Below, piece after piece: positions 34,672 to 47,551 of a DNA stretch of 64,000 nt; the first letter of the stretch is position 1; the number at the start of each line of letters is the position of its first letter. Position numbers and translations under genes: made by a program. Origin of the DNA: Amborella trichopoda (lineage: Eukaryota > Streptophyta > Magnoliopsida > Amborellales > Amborellaceae); NCBI RefSeq assembly GCF_000471905.2, contig NW_006499973.1, positions 5,457,213 to 5,521,212 on the forward strand, written 5' to 3'. The notes below the pieces were generated by a model that was given only the letters and a program-made list of their open reading frames with translations, ran no database searches and was not told where the DNA came from.

Positions 34672-37600
34672 TAGATAAGAGTCAAGTTCAGTTAGGGCAT
34701 GCTAGCCCCCTGCTGACTGACCTACCACGTACAATCTGTCAAGTTCGCAAGCCCTCTATTGCCATTAACGTTGACCTCCATAGTGAAACGGTCAGGATAA
34801 TGGTCGTAAGAGAGCCTGTCAATATGCAAGAAGAGCGCATGAACAAGTTCGAGCATATGGTGCACACGATGATGGAAAAGATCAATTGTATTGACGCTGC
34901 ATGACAGTCGGCTAACCATGAGGTCAATTCCCATCACTCTGATGGTGCACCTCCACGACAGGCCCCTCCTTCTACCTCACAGGACATTTCTGTTCCTCAT
35001 CCAGTCTCTCAGATAGACATTGATGCTATGGTCACCTATAACCTAAAGAACAAGAAAATACTGGGGATACAGGGTGCAATGCCTTATCAAAGGCCGTACC
35101 CCTCGTATATTGATCAGGTTGCACCCTCAGATTATAAGAAAGGGAAGTTTCCTTTATTCAACGGAACCACGTCCCCGAACAAGCATATTGCCCAGTTCCA
35201 AGCAGCATGTTGAGAAATAGTGGTTGATGGGAGACTTCTTCTCCGACAGTTCGTTGAGACCCTCGATGGCTCAGCCTTTCAATGGTATGCCCGACTCCCT
35301 CCAAACTCAGTCCATACGTGGGAGGAGATAGAGAAGCTGTTCTATCAATGCTTTTATGAGGTCGAGAGAGACATTCAAACCATTGAACTCCTCACCTAAG
35401 TCAGAACCCCGATGAGCCTGTAGATCAGTTCATAACAAGATGGAGAAACTTGGCTTCTCGCAGTCCTAATCCTATGCCTGAGAAGGAAGCAGTCCAAACT
35501 TGTGTGCGGAACATGTGACCCGAGAACGCTCTACATGTTGAGGCCTCTAATCCAACCTCCATGTCAGAGCTGATCTCTAAATTAGTCTGCATGGAAAGTT
35601 AATCATGCCACCATGGTGTGACACAAAAACCATCTACAAGTTCAGCAAACAACTGGGGCAATGGTAACTCTGGAAATAACACACGGGGCAGCCAACAAAA
35701 AGGAGTAATTAGTGCAGTAGTCATGGTCACTGATTCAAAGAAGGCTCCCTCCCAGACTTTGGACCTCTCTAAAGGGGTAAGCACAACAAAGGTAGCACCT
35801 CAGGCTGGCAGGCAACAACGATCGTAGAATCGGGTTCCCCCACCAGCCAACCTTGATCGAGGTGATTATTTCACCAAGCATAAGAACAAGGTCTACCCCT
35901 TTGAGAAGGAATGGGTCCCTGCGTTGTTCTAGTTATTATTGGAATAAAATATGATCCAGCTTCCAGAAACCAAATTCCCTGAGCAACCTGGCCTTGACAC
36001 TAAGGTGAATTATTGTGTCTACTATCGGAGGATCAATCATCCCACAGATGACTATTACATGCTGAAGGATATTATCGAGGTCTTGATTCTGATGGGTCAG
36101 ATAAAGCTTGAAGACTTAAAGAGCGCCTTCGAGGAGGCTGAGGCCTCTCATGTCGTAACCATATAAGAGGAAGAGGAAATGCCTGGTATCCTTTACGCAG
36201 TCTTCATTATAATGCTTCAGGAAGGCATAATCACACTGAAGCAAGACGGGGAACCTCGTCGACTTTCTAAGGGGACAAAAGATCTTTGATGCTCTTACCA
36301 TCAAATAAGAGGCCATCTCCTATCAGAATGCACAGGTTTCCTTGATATATTCGCAAAGAAAATGGGAGAGTTTTAAGAGCTCTACAATCTCCCTGTAAGT
36401 GACCCCCAAGTCACTTCTTCATCACGGCAAGGAGATCTTCCAAAGAATGACCTTCTTATCAATAACTTAGACTCAGCAGAACCCTCAACTCCCCAGCCAT
36501 GGATAGTCTACCATGGCTGAAGTAGACTCAAGTCTTTAAGGTGAGAAGCAGCTCTTCAAGGTAGGGCCGTTCACCAGCCCAGCGAGATGAATCAAACATC
36601 ACCTCAGAAAACAAGAAAAAGACAGGCACCAAGAGCTACTCGCCGAAGAAAAAAGACCGCTCAACCCACAATTGAGCAGGAATTTCTCAGGCCCCTTCCT
36701 CCACTGCCAACTTTATTGGACTTCATCCCTGGCACGATTCATCTTCCTTCTTTGTCTTGTCAAGAAGACGTCCCTGTGCCATCTTCCACTCAGCATACAT
36801 CCGATGAGGGTGACGACATTAAAATCACTCTCCAATGGTCTAAGCAAGGGAAAGACCTAAAAGACCCCCTGCACCAGTCCAACCCTGGTGATGACCCAAA
36901 AAGCTGCCCAGACCAGTCTGATGACGGGAATTACCTTAAAAGTCCCCAACATTCTAACCCTTCTCCTCCTTCTTCTCCGGCTTCTCATTCTCCCCCTTAT
37001 GTCTCTTCTGCAAGTATAATCTTGATATCTCCCAACTTCGAGGCTCTTGACCAAGAACTTGCAGGATCCATATAAGAAGGACGCAGCAGAAGCGATTGAG
37101 AAAGACCCTAGCATAGGCAACAAGATTCCTAACAGTTGCTGGTGCCCTGGCAGCTAAAGCCAGGGCAGAGCCTCCATCTTTAAAGAAGCACCAGAAGTCG
37201 AAGCCAAAGAAGCCCCGATGCCCGCTTGAGCCTGACTTTGAACAGATATTGAGAGAATCGAATAGGCGAAGCTCCTATTCTCAGGGAGATTTCCACATGG
37301 TGCAAATTTTAGCAGCAATACCCACCACCGGGCAGATAAATCTCAGATCGACGAGGACGCTGCAGCCTCCACCGCAAAAGTCGGGCACCTTAAAGTTCAC
37401 TAGTCCGCCACTGCCCCCTAATCTAACGATTAATCTGCCTATCTTACAGCTTCTTGAGCTCCTTCCTAATCCCAATACCTTAAATAATCAACCTGTTCTC
37501 CAATTTCTTGGGGCCTCTTTTTATCCCATGCACTCAGTCTATTATAAAACCTCAAACTTCCATCACTCAAACCAAGCCCACTGTGCAATCAAGTCTGCTA

Positions 37601-37690
37601 GCTGGCCAAAATAAACCTTTCAACCCAAACCTACTCCTCAACCCAACAACCACTCAAATCAATGGCAGGACCAGGAACACAAGGCCTTGA
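34672..37690 (+). pseudogene. Element C: gag and Pro-rich spacer
   Basis: Coiled coil EERMNKFEHMVHTMMEKINCI (34826-34888); capsid core with PYPSYIDQ, FPLFNGTTSPNKHIAQFQA (35150-35205), FVETLDGSAFQWYARLPPNS, PMPEKEAVQTCVRNM (35473-35517) and HVEASNPTS. The first knuckle is degraded, CVYYRRINHPTDDY (36014-36055). The second is intact, CSYHQIRGHLLSEC (36290-36331). The spacer has an open 162-codon stretch (36587-37075) with FLRPLPPLPTLLDFIPGTI and FEALDQEL. The capsid arrangement is that of Tat-side Gag proteins as I recall them. Stops at about 35213, 35398, 35517 and 35930. Confidence 0.7.
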
Positions 37691-39218
37691 TCAAGAAAAG
37701 GCGAAGTATGATGTGATCGGGCACCTATGGCAACTTCCGGCTCTTCTTAGTGTCTATGACGCCTTCATGCTCTCGAAGGATTATCGGATGGCTTTGGTTC
37801 AAGCTCTATCTAACTCATAAGTGTAGAATCCAAAGTGGAACCTACTGAGGTCGACCCGACTATATTAGATGGATGCATGCCAATCACCTTTTCGGAGTAC
37901 GACCCGCAGCTAGAGGAAAAGTTTCATATTCGTCCTCTCTTTATTATCGGTGAAGTGCATACATGCCCCATCAATCGAATTATGTTGGATGGAGGGTTAG
38001 CAGTTAACCTTATTCCAAGGATGATTCTTACTCGATTAGGATTAGGATTCTTACACTAACCCATGTCACAATTCAAGGGTTCAACCAATTAGGAGAGAAG
38101 CCAGTTGGCACGGTACACCTTCTGTTTAAGATCGGTGAGTTGAATGATTACATCCAGTTTCATGCAATCGACACCGACACTTCCTACAATATTCTCCTCG
38201 GTCAGTCATGGCTCCATGACTAGGGGGTAGTCCATCAACATTGCATCAGTGCTTCAAGCATTGTCGAGATGGGAGATAGCATACAGTCTATGCTTACAAA
38301 AGACCGTTTCCTATGGTCGAAACTCACTATGCCGATGCTAAATATTACTTCAGAGATCTGACATCGCCTCAGAAGTCTAATGATGAAGGTCACAAGTCTA
38401 CAAGCAAGACTGCATCCTTGTCTCATGAAGATGTTGAGGATGTTGGGAGGACGTTAGTGAACATGTTCAAGGAGGAAGAAAGGCAGGGCAGAATTTTACC
38501 CTTAACTACTCTTCATTCCAACATCCCAACCATCATCCCTCAAGAAACTCCTTCTTCATTCGAAATGGAGTCTTCACCCTCTACCCCCAGTTCTGAGCCA
38601 CCTTGGTCGGAAGATGAACCAGAGGTCATTCCTGAGATTGGGCAAGCCATGGGGATAGAAGTCCCGGCTCAAAGGATCACCTCTACGCCAGACTAGCAGA
38701 AAGTCTTAAACATCCCCATTGTGCTCTTGAGAGCCGAAGCGGCGAGGCAATCACCACAAAATATTTTTCAAAATCCAGTTGCTATAAGTATAGAGGATGC
38801 TCCTCAGACTGGTAACTAGGTAAAAGTTCTACTTTTCCCGGACCTCTCAGTGGAGCAATTCAATGAAGAGCAACTTTCTTCCCCTCAAGGGCAAGATCCC
38901 CTGGCAAACTTAAGAACCGAAGTCTGCAGTCTCCATAGTTAATTGGAGGTCATGCATATCGCTTCAAAGCATCTCAAAGAGTTCGTACCGAAGACTAAAA
39001 TCTATAATGAGCTTGAAGTAAACGTGCGACTAATGGAGGTCGAGGCCCCTCCTGACTGGACTATCTATAGTGATCAGGCTCACCAAATCATGAGGAAAAT
39101 GAACTATGAGCCCTTTGCCAACCAGACATTAAGGGGAGAAAAAAAAACAACTCCTCATTTCGAAGCTATCCAAGCTGCAGCAGCCCACTATGGGGCTAGA
39201 CAAGGCCTAAGGTATTAG
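37691..39218 (+). pseudogene. Element C: aspartic protease and post-protease domain
   Basis: EKAKYDVIGHLWQLPALLSVYDAFM, then from 37835 TEVDPTILDGCMPITFSEYDPQLEEKF. The active site is LDGGLAVNLIP at 37985-38017: the Asp is kept but the Ser is replaced by Leu, so the enzyme is probably dead. SYNILLGQSWLHD follows, with a stop. Then HYADAKYYFRDL, a 127-codon open stretch (38313-38696) with HEDVEDVGRTLVNMFKEEER, and the closing block SKHLKEFVPKT, DWTIYSDQAHQIMRKMNYEP and RQGLRY, with TAG at 39216-39218. No polymerase follows. Confidence 0.7.
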
Positions 39219-39307
39219 CCTCTTGGCACCAGAAGAGAAATCACATGGGCTGTAGTAAAAGTAACAAGAGAATGAAATCATGCAGCAAAGTCAAAAGAGA
39301 GAAGCAC

Positions 39308-39313
39308 TTTATT
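39308..39313 (-). terminator. Candidate polyadenylation signal of antisense gene C
   Basis: AATAAA (minus strand) in GATGAATAAAGTGCTTC, about 50 bp beyond the stop. The same phrase is found past the antisense stop in element D (56786-56781). A and B have degenerate AATGAA forms here. Confidence 0.55.
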
Positions 39314-39360
39314 CATCAGTTAAAATCTTTATGAAGTACTGGCAAGAGGAAATGACATGT

Positions 39361-42300
39361 TCAGAAACGATCAATCATTTTATTGATCTCCACGCTGCGC
39401 ACAACAGGAGAAGTCTCGATGCCCTGGATACGCTCCTTCAGTTCTGTTGCCGTTTGAGTCTCCTCTGTCATCGCCACAGTTTCCAACTTAATTGTGCCAT
39501 TGAGTTCAGACAAAAACTCAACAATTGAGGCCTCCATGGCTTTCCTCTAAGCCATCTCCGTCTTGAGGCCCTTGAATTCCTGTTTCAATATTTGCATTGC
39601 CTCTAGAATTTCAATCATTCTCTTAAATCTTCCTTGCACCTCCCTCTTGAGGTCTTGCTGAGGGTCAGTTATCATGGCCTTCTTCTTGATGCAGGCATCT
39701 ATTTTCTCGTGATGATGCAATATCGACTCTTCCAAAGAGGCTAGCCTGCCAGTTTCTTCTTCATGATGTAGTGCTCCCAGCCGCCAGCTCTCCAACTCAT
39801 TTAAAGTTGCAGTAAAATGGGATAACACTTTTAGGGCACTCCCAACCGCAGTAGTCACGACGAACTCCCTCAGTTTTGCCAAGGCTTCACCCAGCACATA
39901 AAGGGGCAGCTCCCTCAAGCCCTAAAGGTGTGCTCTAAGCATGCCTGCGATCATGCTAGAAACACCACTAAAAATAGGCCTGGATGGTGCTGCTGAGATC
40001 ATTACTACTGAAGAAACCTCGACCTTAAGGACCGGGCTTGTTCGAGTAATAGCCATTTGAGCCACTGGCTCCTTTGAAACAAAGGCAATGCCTAGAGTTT
40101 CTTGCCCCTCCGACTCATAGGCAGCTTCAGCCTCAACCTTCCTGGGTTCTTCAATACCAGTCTCGCTAGCTTGAGACTCTTCTATGGAGACCTCTACTTG
40201 CTCACTTGAACTGTCGCCTCAGCATTATCAAGTTCAGGGACCGACTCTACTTCTTGACCTTCGCTAGCCAATTCATCTCTAGCCACTATTTCTTCCATTT
40301 GGCTTCCGCCATCAACAGCCAGAACCTCGACTATGAAGAGTTCAACTCTCTCATCTTCACGACCTATGTCCAACCTCCTGGTGCTCAAGCACTTCATCAA
40401 CTTCAAGCTCTTCTCCTTGAGTCATAGCCTCCGTCTCGGTCTGGGTACTAAGCTCCCGAGGCATGGAGGCCACATCAACATCAGAGCCCCTAACTGGAGC
40501 AGTGGCTACAAGTCCTTCATTCTTATCAGTCTCCATCCGAGCCCTCTCTGACTCCGAAACTATTATGGGACTCAAGGATGCCTCCTCAAGTTCCGGAGTC
40601 ATCTCCTGATCAGAAGCAATGACAATGGGTGCAGAATGGCTTGAATCATCAGCCCTGGTTACTGAAGAAAAGGAAAACAATTAAGGAGAAGCAGAAGGTG
40701 GTTCAGAGAGCACAAAAGTTGATACCGGAGTAGTTCTTGAAAGATCAGAAGTGGAAGAGCTACCTTCTGATTCTGATGCCATAGGACGCTTGACACTCTT
40801 GTGCCTTCGAATACGCCCACTAACTGAAGGCGGGGCATGAGTATCAGTAGCAGTCCAGTGCTTTCTTTTCTTTCCCCCTGCCGCTTCAAATCCACCTCCT
40901 TGAGAAGACCCTCCAGCTAATTTACTATGGGGACCACTTCTAGTGAGGGCATTCAAATTCCTTGGGGGACGCTTCTCATAACCAGAAACTCCTCGCCCCT
41001 CGGAACTAAGATTGTCGAAAATACTCCCAGTCTTTGTCTTCATTGCAAGGAATTTTGGTGAGTCCTCATCAGCTGCTATCTCACGCAGACGCCCTAAAGG
41101 CCTCCAGTTCGAGGGATAATTTAAGGAAAATACTGCATCGGGAGCTGAAGCATCTACCAGCCTCCTTTACCTAGTATCCTGCCGCCAGTTACCATTCACC
41201 CCTTTTCAAGGGTAGTCTTTATCCCAATATCCCCTATTAATGATTCTCCACCAGTTCACATAGGCCTTCGTCGTCTGAACCCGGCTGCAGAAGTGAGGTA
41301 TGACATATTTGTTGAGTTCTGTCATCTCTAGACACTTGAACTAAGCGGTCTGTATATATTGTAGCAGCCAGCACTAACAAAAAGTTCCCAAATCTTCCGT
41401 CTTCCCCTTGATAACCTTACTCCGGTGCTTTTTGAAGAATACTGAGAAGGAGTAGCCTTGATCAAGCCTGTGCTAACGGGAGAAGCGGTGAGGGAAATAC
41501 CCCTCTAACCTGGCATTGTGCAGAGTCCGATAGGGTAAGACTTCCCCTCTAATGCTCAGGATGAACATGAGTTCCTTAATAGTTGTTGGAGCACCGTCTA
41601 GCTCCTTCCCCGACTCATCAATGAAAGCATGGTTGGTGAAGCTCCCGACCAGAAAAGGGACCCACCTCATGTTCAGAGAATCATCGCCAAAGAGAGCCCG
41701 AGCCTCCCCTGGGGTTTGAAAGATGGCCTTGGCAATCCTCATCAAGAAGGGCCACAATTTATCTCTTGAGCACTGATGCTTGATGTAGGTGTCAAGGAAA
41801 TAGGCCCCTAGCCACCCGTACACGTAATGCATAAGGAATGGAGTTTTAAAATCCCTGGGAATAGCCTCTCCTCCAATAATGCCACTTTCTCCTTATTTTC
41901 CCTTGTAGGCCTTTCCGCGGGAGATGGCCCTTAAGCCATGGTATATGTTGCACAAGACTGGCTGAGCAAGAGCATACTCACGCCTTCGGGCCATGTCATA
42001 GGCCACATACAGTACACCTGGATGAATGTCGTCCCCCCAACCAGGAAGCACGAATTTTCACAGGAATAAGGCCAAGTATGCAGCCAAGAAGACACGGTCA
42101 TCGTCAATCTCAAGTTGATATATGGGAGGCGCCTCTTTTGCAACGGCCTTCCCGTTCCCTTTCTGAGTATCCTGACCACATTCAGGATAATCCCCACAAA
42201 AGAATTTTACCCACTCCGTAAAAGTAACCCTGCCATTGCTAGAGTGACCGACAATCAATTGATAAATGTCAAAGATCTTTTGAAGGCTGCCAGGTGGCTC

Positions 42301-42967
42301 TTCATCCCCCAAATTAACACCACCGAATATGACTAAGTTTGGAGGCACAAACTCGTCATACATAGCCCCAATCATCGCGAGGCCTCCAAAAAAATGAAGA
42401 TCTAGCAAAGAGATCCCCCTTCGCCATGACTAAGAAGCCAAGTAGTACTGACATGACTCTATGTCTCTAGTAACACCTTTATTGTATTGGAGCAATGGTA
42501 ATAGTAGTTGCCCTAACACTAGACTGCTGCCAATAGTGAAGCATGTTCAAGAGTGCTTCTATATGACACCAATACCATGGTAGTCTAGGAAGTGTATACC
42601 TTCAGGTATTAGCGCTCCCCTTGAATCTGGAGGCCTTTTGTTGACCACCTTAGTAACCCCTTTTCCTGTACCATCCGCTTCCCTAAGGAATGCAAATTCT
42701 CCCCAGAAGCTATGTTCCGATCCATACAATGAAGAATTGCCATCCCCTCTTCAGTACTGAGATTGCCATCATTACCCTCGCACACTTCGAAACAAATGGG
42801 GTCAGTAATGAAAGTGACACTTAGGGGCCACTCTGGTTCTCACACTAGTTGGGTCAGCCAAATGAGCTCACCCTTGATAAAACTTCGCCTATAAAATCAC
42901 AAATGCCAATCTCCCCCTCCCTTGGAACCCTCTTCACATTGAGAATTTGGTAAGAAGAACTAGCCAT
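39361..42967 (-). pseudogene. Antisense gene of element C: PMD-like / coiled-coil protein, broken
   Basis: Starts MASSSYQILNVKRVPREGEIG at 42967. PMD-like landmarks: PLSVTFITDPICFEVCEGNDGN; QIQGER; VPPNLVIFGGVNLGDEEPPGS (42350-42290); LEIDDDRVFLAAYLALFL; a block with IYHGLRAISR; HYVYGWLGAYFLDTYIKHQ (41832-41775); MLSIRGEVLPYRTLHNARLEGYFPHR; and NKYVIPHF...TTKAYVNWWRI. Then FLAMKTKTGSIFDNLSSEGRG, a basic GGKKRKH (about 40870), a Ser/acidic low-complexity region, and a coiled coil (39918-39547) ending at TGA 39363-39361. About 1200 codons with several stops and shifts. Convergent with gag-pro, gap 142 bp. PMD identity is inferred from remembered motif order. Confidence 0.65.
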
Positions 42968-43935
42968 TATAGAAGGCTTGGTGGTTTACACCCAAATGTT
43001 GCGAAGACATTGGACTAGCACCGGCTGAGTTTGCCAACACTAAGGGCAAATTGAGTCTTTCAAATGCTCGATGCCGTTTGAGTCTTTCAAACACTTAGCG
43101 CCGGTTGAGTCTTTCAAACACTTAGCGCCGGTTACAAATTGCCAACACCCAGCATCGGTTGTGTGCTAGACGACGAGTACCAGTTGAGTCTTTCAGTACT
43201 CAGTGCCGATTGAGATTGTCGATACCCAGCACCGGTTGAGCTTGTTCAAGGCCAGCACTGGCTGTGATTGAATCTCTCACATGTGCCACAAATCTTAGTT
43301 GTGACACGTCGAACTTAGCTGCACCGACTGATAACCATCTCCATGTCCTTCGACACCGCCTCACACACGAATGACTGACAACTGTCACCACGTCTTGAAG
43401 GGGATAATCATACACATCCCTTGCGACGGTTCACCTCCTCCAATCATACACCTTCCACGATGGTTCACCTCCTGCAACTGTTCATCTTTCGTCGGAACTT
43501 CTGCTACACCATCGAAAAACCTGCTAAAAAACTTTCATGTCGATGTTTTTGGCTTGGAAAGCACCAGTACCTCACAGAAAATTTTCGTAAAGTTCTCTAA
43601 GTTCTTGAAAACCTCTGCAACACCACTAATAGTGTGGAAAAGTGGCGATAATCCTCGGGAAACTTCTTAAAAACTCCCCGTAAAACTCCAAAAACATGCC
43701 AAAATGATCATAGTTTCACTTCCCGCATTTTCTACCAAAAACCACTACGGTCGGAACCTCTTTCCTTCACTAAAAAATCCTCTGTGCTAAAAATCTTTCC
43801 TTGCAACTTCATCAAATTGTTGGCAAAGTCTACACACCGAAGGACTTCCTTGTAAGACCGCCTGGATTCCCACTATTTTCCGAAAACCTTCCCTGCAAAA
43901 CTTTTGCTGAAATTCCACTATTAGCCGAAAAGCTT
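42968..43935 (-). other. Leader of antisense gene C with GCCGGTTG minisatellite
   Basis: Upstream of the antisense ATG. 43010-43270 is a minisatellite of about 25-30 bp units with the core AGCGCCGGTTG (43097-43107 exact; next copy 43124-43133) and GAGTCTTTCAA spacers. 43270-43935 aligns with D (60860-61480). It is cut before the TATA position by the LTR at 43936, so this copy has lost its own promoter. The frame at 43371-43670 is not conserved. Confidence 0.6.
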
Positions 43936-46889
43936 TGTTTGAACACATTTTTCATCATTTTGGTCCCTGGTAGAAAGCAGGTCAATAAAGCCTACAAAAC
44001 AGTGAAAAATTCCTGATAGTCTAAGAATGGCCCCAAAGTTTCTCATGATCATCATTAGCACTTCAAAAGACCACATGCTAAGTTTCATCACGATTAGACA
44101 GGTCTAAAGCAGTGCACACAAAGAAACAATTTTTGAAAAATTGGCGTCTAGCACCTTGAAACGGACCCGACAACTGGAGCTACATTTTCAGTTCTCAAAT
44201 CACTGTGGGACTACAACCATTGGATCCGACACCATCGAAAACCCCCATGGGCCATGTTTTGGCTTGATCTGACACTCCAGAATAAAGATATGAGCAAAAC
44301 ATTGAAACAGGAGAGGCCGCACACTATTCCCATATGGCCTCATTGCACTAAAACACCATTAAAGGTGGCTGTTTTTACATTTATGGGAAGTCACTTTCGG
44401 GGCCCGTAACACATTCGTTCCAAATTGTATCACTCTCAAATTTGGTGAGGTTATTCGTCTCATCAAGATGAACAATTCGATATATGGCACGCCTCGAGAC
44501 GATATCCGATCAGGGAGAAAAGCTAGAGATAAATTTCTGATCCGTGAAGAAGTTGCAAAAAATTCAGCAGCGGCATGCCTCACTCGATGAACCAAATCAC
44601 CACACTCGCGCAACGGATCGACGCAAAAATAATTCCATTGTGTGCGTAAGGTTTAGGGCTATCAGTGGACCGAACCAAGTAAATGATGGATGGTCAAATT
44701 TCATGCACAGAGCTGATGAAGTTACTGAAATTCTCGGTGACGGATTCCAGATTCCAATCAAAACTCAAAAGTTGTGAAATGTTCGTTCGGGCTCCAAATC
44801 ACATTTCAATTGTTGCCACGTGATTGTGATGACATGCTTAGTGCAATACGATGAAGAAATCATAGAAAAACATTAAGGAAATATCACACTCCCAATCCGA
44901 AGTTTTCAAGATTCAAACAAATTTCAAGTCTCGTGATCATGACTCAAAAACATGATTCATGGCTTGAAGTTGGTATCAAAACAATCCCCATGTCGAGCCG
45001 TACAAGAAAATAATAATCTTTCGATCAAACGAGCATCAGAACAACCACGGGTCAGCCACGAAAGATCACACAAGTTCTCAAACAGCCACATGGATTATTT
45101 TGAAATTTCACACATTATTAGGTAGGGGCAAAACAGTCTTTGTACGCCCATTTTTTAGAATTTCTTTCAATTCAATTAAATCTTAATTTTCAGCAATTAG
45201 GTTTAATTTGATCAATTCACCCATGTTTGGGCACAACTCTATATAAATAGGCACTGCCTCATTGTAAAATAGACCCCCCACCACCTCTCGGTCTTGAGTG
45301 GATTCTTTGAAGATTCAATAAAATTTCGATCCCTTGCTTGAGCCTGTGAGTATGTCTCAGAGGGAGATAGAAGAGAGAGAGAAAAAGGGCCAGTACCTAT
45401 CGAGTAGACAACTTTCTCTCTCTTTCCCTCTCTCTTTCTCTCTCTTCTCTCTCTTCTCTCTTTCTCTCTCTTCTCTCTTCTCTCTTTCTACTTTCTCTTC
45501 TCTCTTCTCTCTTCTCTCTCTTTTTCTCTTTATTCTTCTCCCTCTTCGTCTACCAGTCGGCGAGACCTAGTGTCAATTGTTTCTCTCTATTCCTCTATTA
45601 GTCGGTGAGACTTAGCGCTGTTTGGTCGTCTTCGTCTTCATCTATCAGTCGGTGAAACCTAGCATCGGTTGGTTTTCTCTCTCTTCTGCTGTCAACTGGT
45701 GAGACCTAACGTTGATTGGCATTTTCTCTCTTCTTCTGGAACCTGGCGAGACCTAGTGTCGGTTGGCCTTCTCTCTCTTATTCTGTCAACTGACAAGACC
45801 TAGCATCGGTTGGCCTTCTCTCTCTTCTTCAGCCAACTGGTGAGACCTAGCATCGGTTGGCCTTCTCACTCTTCTTCTATCAACTAGCGAGACCTAGCCT
45901 CGCTTGGCTTTCTCTCTCTTCTTTTATCAACTGGAGAGACCTAGTACTGGTTGGTCTTCTCTCTCTTCTTCTGTCAACTGGTGAGACCTAATACTAGTTG
46001 GCTTTCTCTCTCTTCTTCTATAAACTGGTGAGACCTAGTGCCGGTAGGCCCAACGCTAGTTGGTTCTAGTCCTCTCTTGCCCTTCTTCTGATACAGTTCT
46101 ACAATGTCTAGCGCTGACTGCATCTTTTCTCCCTTCTTCTCCGTCCTTTCTTCCTTATTCTCTCTCCTTCTGACTGTTTCCTTCTTCTTTTTAACCCCTA
46201 TCGTGCTACTCTTTTGTTCGACTAAAAGAGATGGAAGTTAGGCTGTCATGATAGTCTTGTCATCCAGTCGTAATGTTGCTATGCTTGGAACACTTGGCCC
46301 GCTTTACTACAATGACAGACTGACCATCGTGCCTAGCTAGTTGATATTGGTAATAACATCTTGTAGTGATCCTGTGAGCCGGTCTTAGTTATTAAGCCCA
46401 TTTTGCTACCACGTTAGGCCAAATATCCATTAGCTTAGTCATTGCTATGATCATCTCGCTTGGTCGAATTCTTCTCTCCCCCCATCTTTCTTTCTTCTTC
46501 TTGAATGCGCATGCTTGTGTACGCTCATCAGAGAGGAAAAGGGTGAGGTATGACCCACTTGTCCCATAACCTTTGCCATATATGTTTGTGATTGCAAAAA
46601 AACAGAAAATAAGAAGAATACGAGCCAAGGGAGGCAATTTCGAACCAGTTTTATTACTGAGGGGCTTTCTTCGTCATCTAAGAGGGCGCCCACGCGAGTT
46701 AGCCCGAGTAAGTCCCAAACCCACCTTTTAAATTCCTCTCTCACCGGTTGGTAATATTTGCCCTCATTTTCAAACGAGGTTCCCGAGAGAGAAATCTCAC
46801 AAATGTCCTGAGCCTTCCCCAAAACCCGAGGTGCGTGCTGCCCGATCCCTCAAGGATCCGGAGGGCGAGATCAAGGTACCTAACCAGCT
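43936..46889 (+). repeat. Element F 5' LTR (complete)
   Basis: 2.95 kb, starting TGTTTGAACACATTTTTC and ending ACCTAACCAGCT before the PBS. U3 of 1.3 kb, TATA at 45240, AATAAA at 45317-45322, a short CT-rich tract (45410-45545), 47-bp minisatellite (45545-46060), and U5. The CT tract is about 130 bp, much shorter than the 550 bp in C. Confidence 0.85.
45240..45247 (+). promoter_or_regulatory. LTR TATA box (element F)
   Basis: TATATAAA in CAACTCTATATAAATAGGC, 1.3 kb into the LTR; AATAAA follows 70 bp downstream. Confidence 0.7.
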
Positions 46890-46908
46890 TGATGACTCCA
46901 TTGGGGAC
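46890..46908 (+). other. Primer-binding site of element F
   Basis: TGATGACTCCATTGGGGAC, two mismatches from the E copy, directly after the LTR. Confidence 0.75.
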
Positions 46909-47551
46909 TTACTACCCCTTAGTCAGATCGTTCTTGTTTGGCTAGTTTCTTCTTTATCTGCTTTCATCATATTTTCACTTTCACTTATGGCTGCTGGGTT
47001 CCATAAACGATTCATCCGGATCGGGGATTTTCTTATCCCCTTAATCGAGAGTGTCCCTCGGGAACAAGGTCCTTCGACTTCTTTTTTGACCATCCTCTTA
47101 AGTAAAGACCCTTTGTCCAGCTCCCAATTATTAACCTGGACCGGTGTGAGGAGGGACTTGAAGGTCCCTTACTCCCCATCTCTTCGCTCTGGTGTAAATT
47201 CCACCAACCTTGCAATGGTGGCACTTATGTTTCCCCACACAGCATGCACCCAGCCACCGGTAAGTCACTTACCAGTCATGTTTATGAGGTACATCGGAAG
47301 GCTGCCCAGTCCCTTTCTACAAAAGGCAAGCGAGCTGCCATTGCTTCTGTGGGTCGCCATAAGGCTACCCCCCACATTCCTACACCAGGGGTCATCCACT
47401 CGAGTCACACTTCGAGGCAACCCTTCTGTTACCTCTAGTTCGTATCCAGGATCGAACGTTCCAAGGCCATATACCCCACACGCCACTCATGTACATCTCA
47501 CTACTTAGGACAACGAGATTATTGTGCCAACTCGAGTTCATAGGAGACGAC
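46909..47551 (+). pseudogene. Element F: ORF1 fragment
   Basis: An open frame crosses the PBS and runs to 47508. From the conserved MAAGFHKRFIRIGDFLIP (46986) it reads through VRRDLKVPYSPSLRSG, then shifts relative to the other copies (internal deletion) to TRVTLRGNPSVTSSS and HATHVHLTT. It ends in the GAGACGAC block, where D continues for another 4.6 kb of gag sequence but this copy meets an LTR. Confidence 0.5.

Larger units (their letters stand above)
30112..43935 (+). mobile_element. Element C: ambisense pol-less LTR retrotransposon
   Basis: A complete 5' LTR (30112-33199), PBS, ORF1, gag, protease, post-protease domain, antisense PMD-like gene and its leader. It is cut at 43935 exactly at the TG of the next LTR. 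The same architecture as A and D without reverse transcriptase, RNase H or integrase shows that loss of pol is a family trait and not a private deletion. Confidence 0.75.
43936..47551 (+). mobile_element. Element F: 5' LTR plus truncated leader
   Basis: A complete LTR (43936-46889), PBS and about 640 bp of leader/ORF1, cut at 47551 by the TG of the next LTR. gag and later parts are absent from the window. Parsimoniously this is an element inserted in C's antisense leader and itself interrupted by D. Confidence 0.65.

Noticed and set aside
43371..43670. Plus-strand frame in the antisense leader of C (and 61013-61563 in D).
   Set aside because: The D counterpart is not in the same frame and the strand is opposite to the gene; no motif conservation.
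30112..46889. C as a complete element with 3' LTR 43936-46889.
   Set aside because: No 5-bp target duplication joins the two outer ends, the second LTR is followed by its own PBS and leader, and C's 3' noncoding region is missing exactly at the LTR start. It was not treated as an LTR pair.
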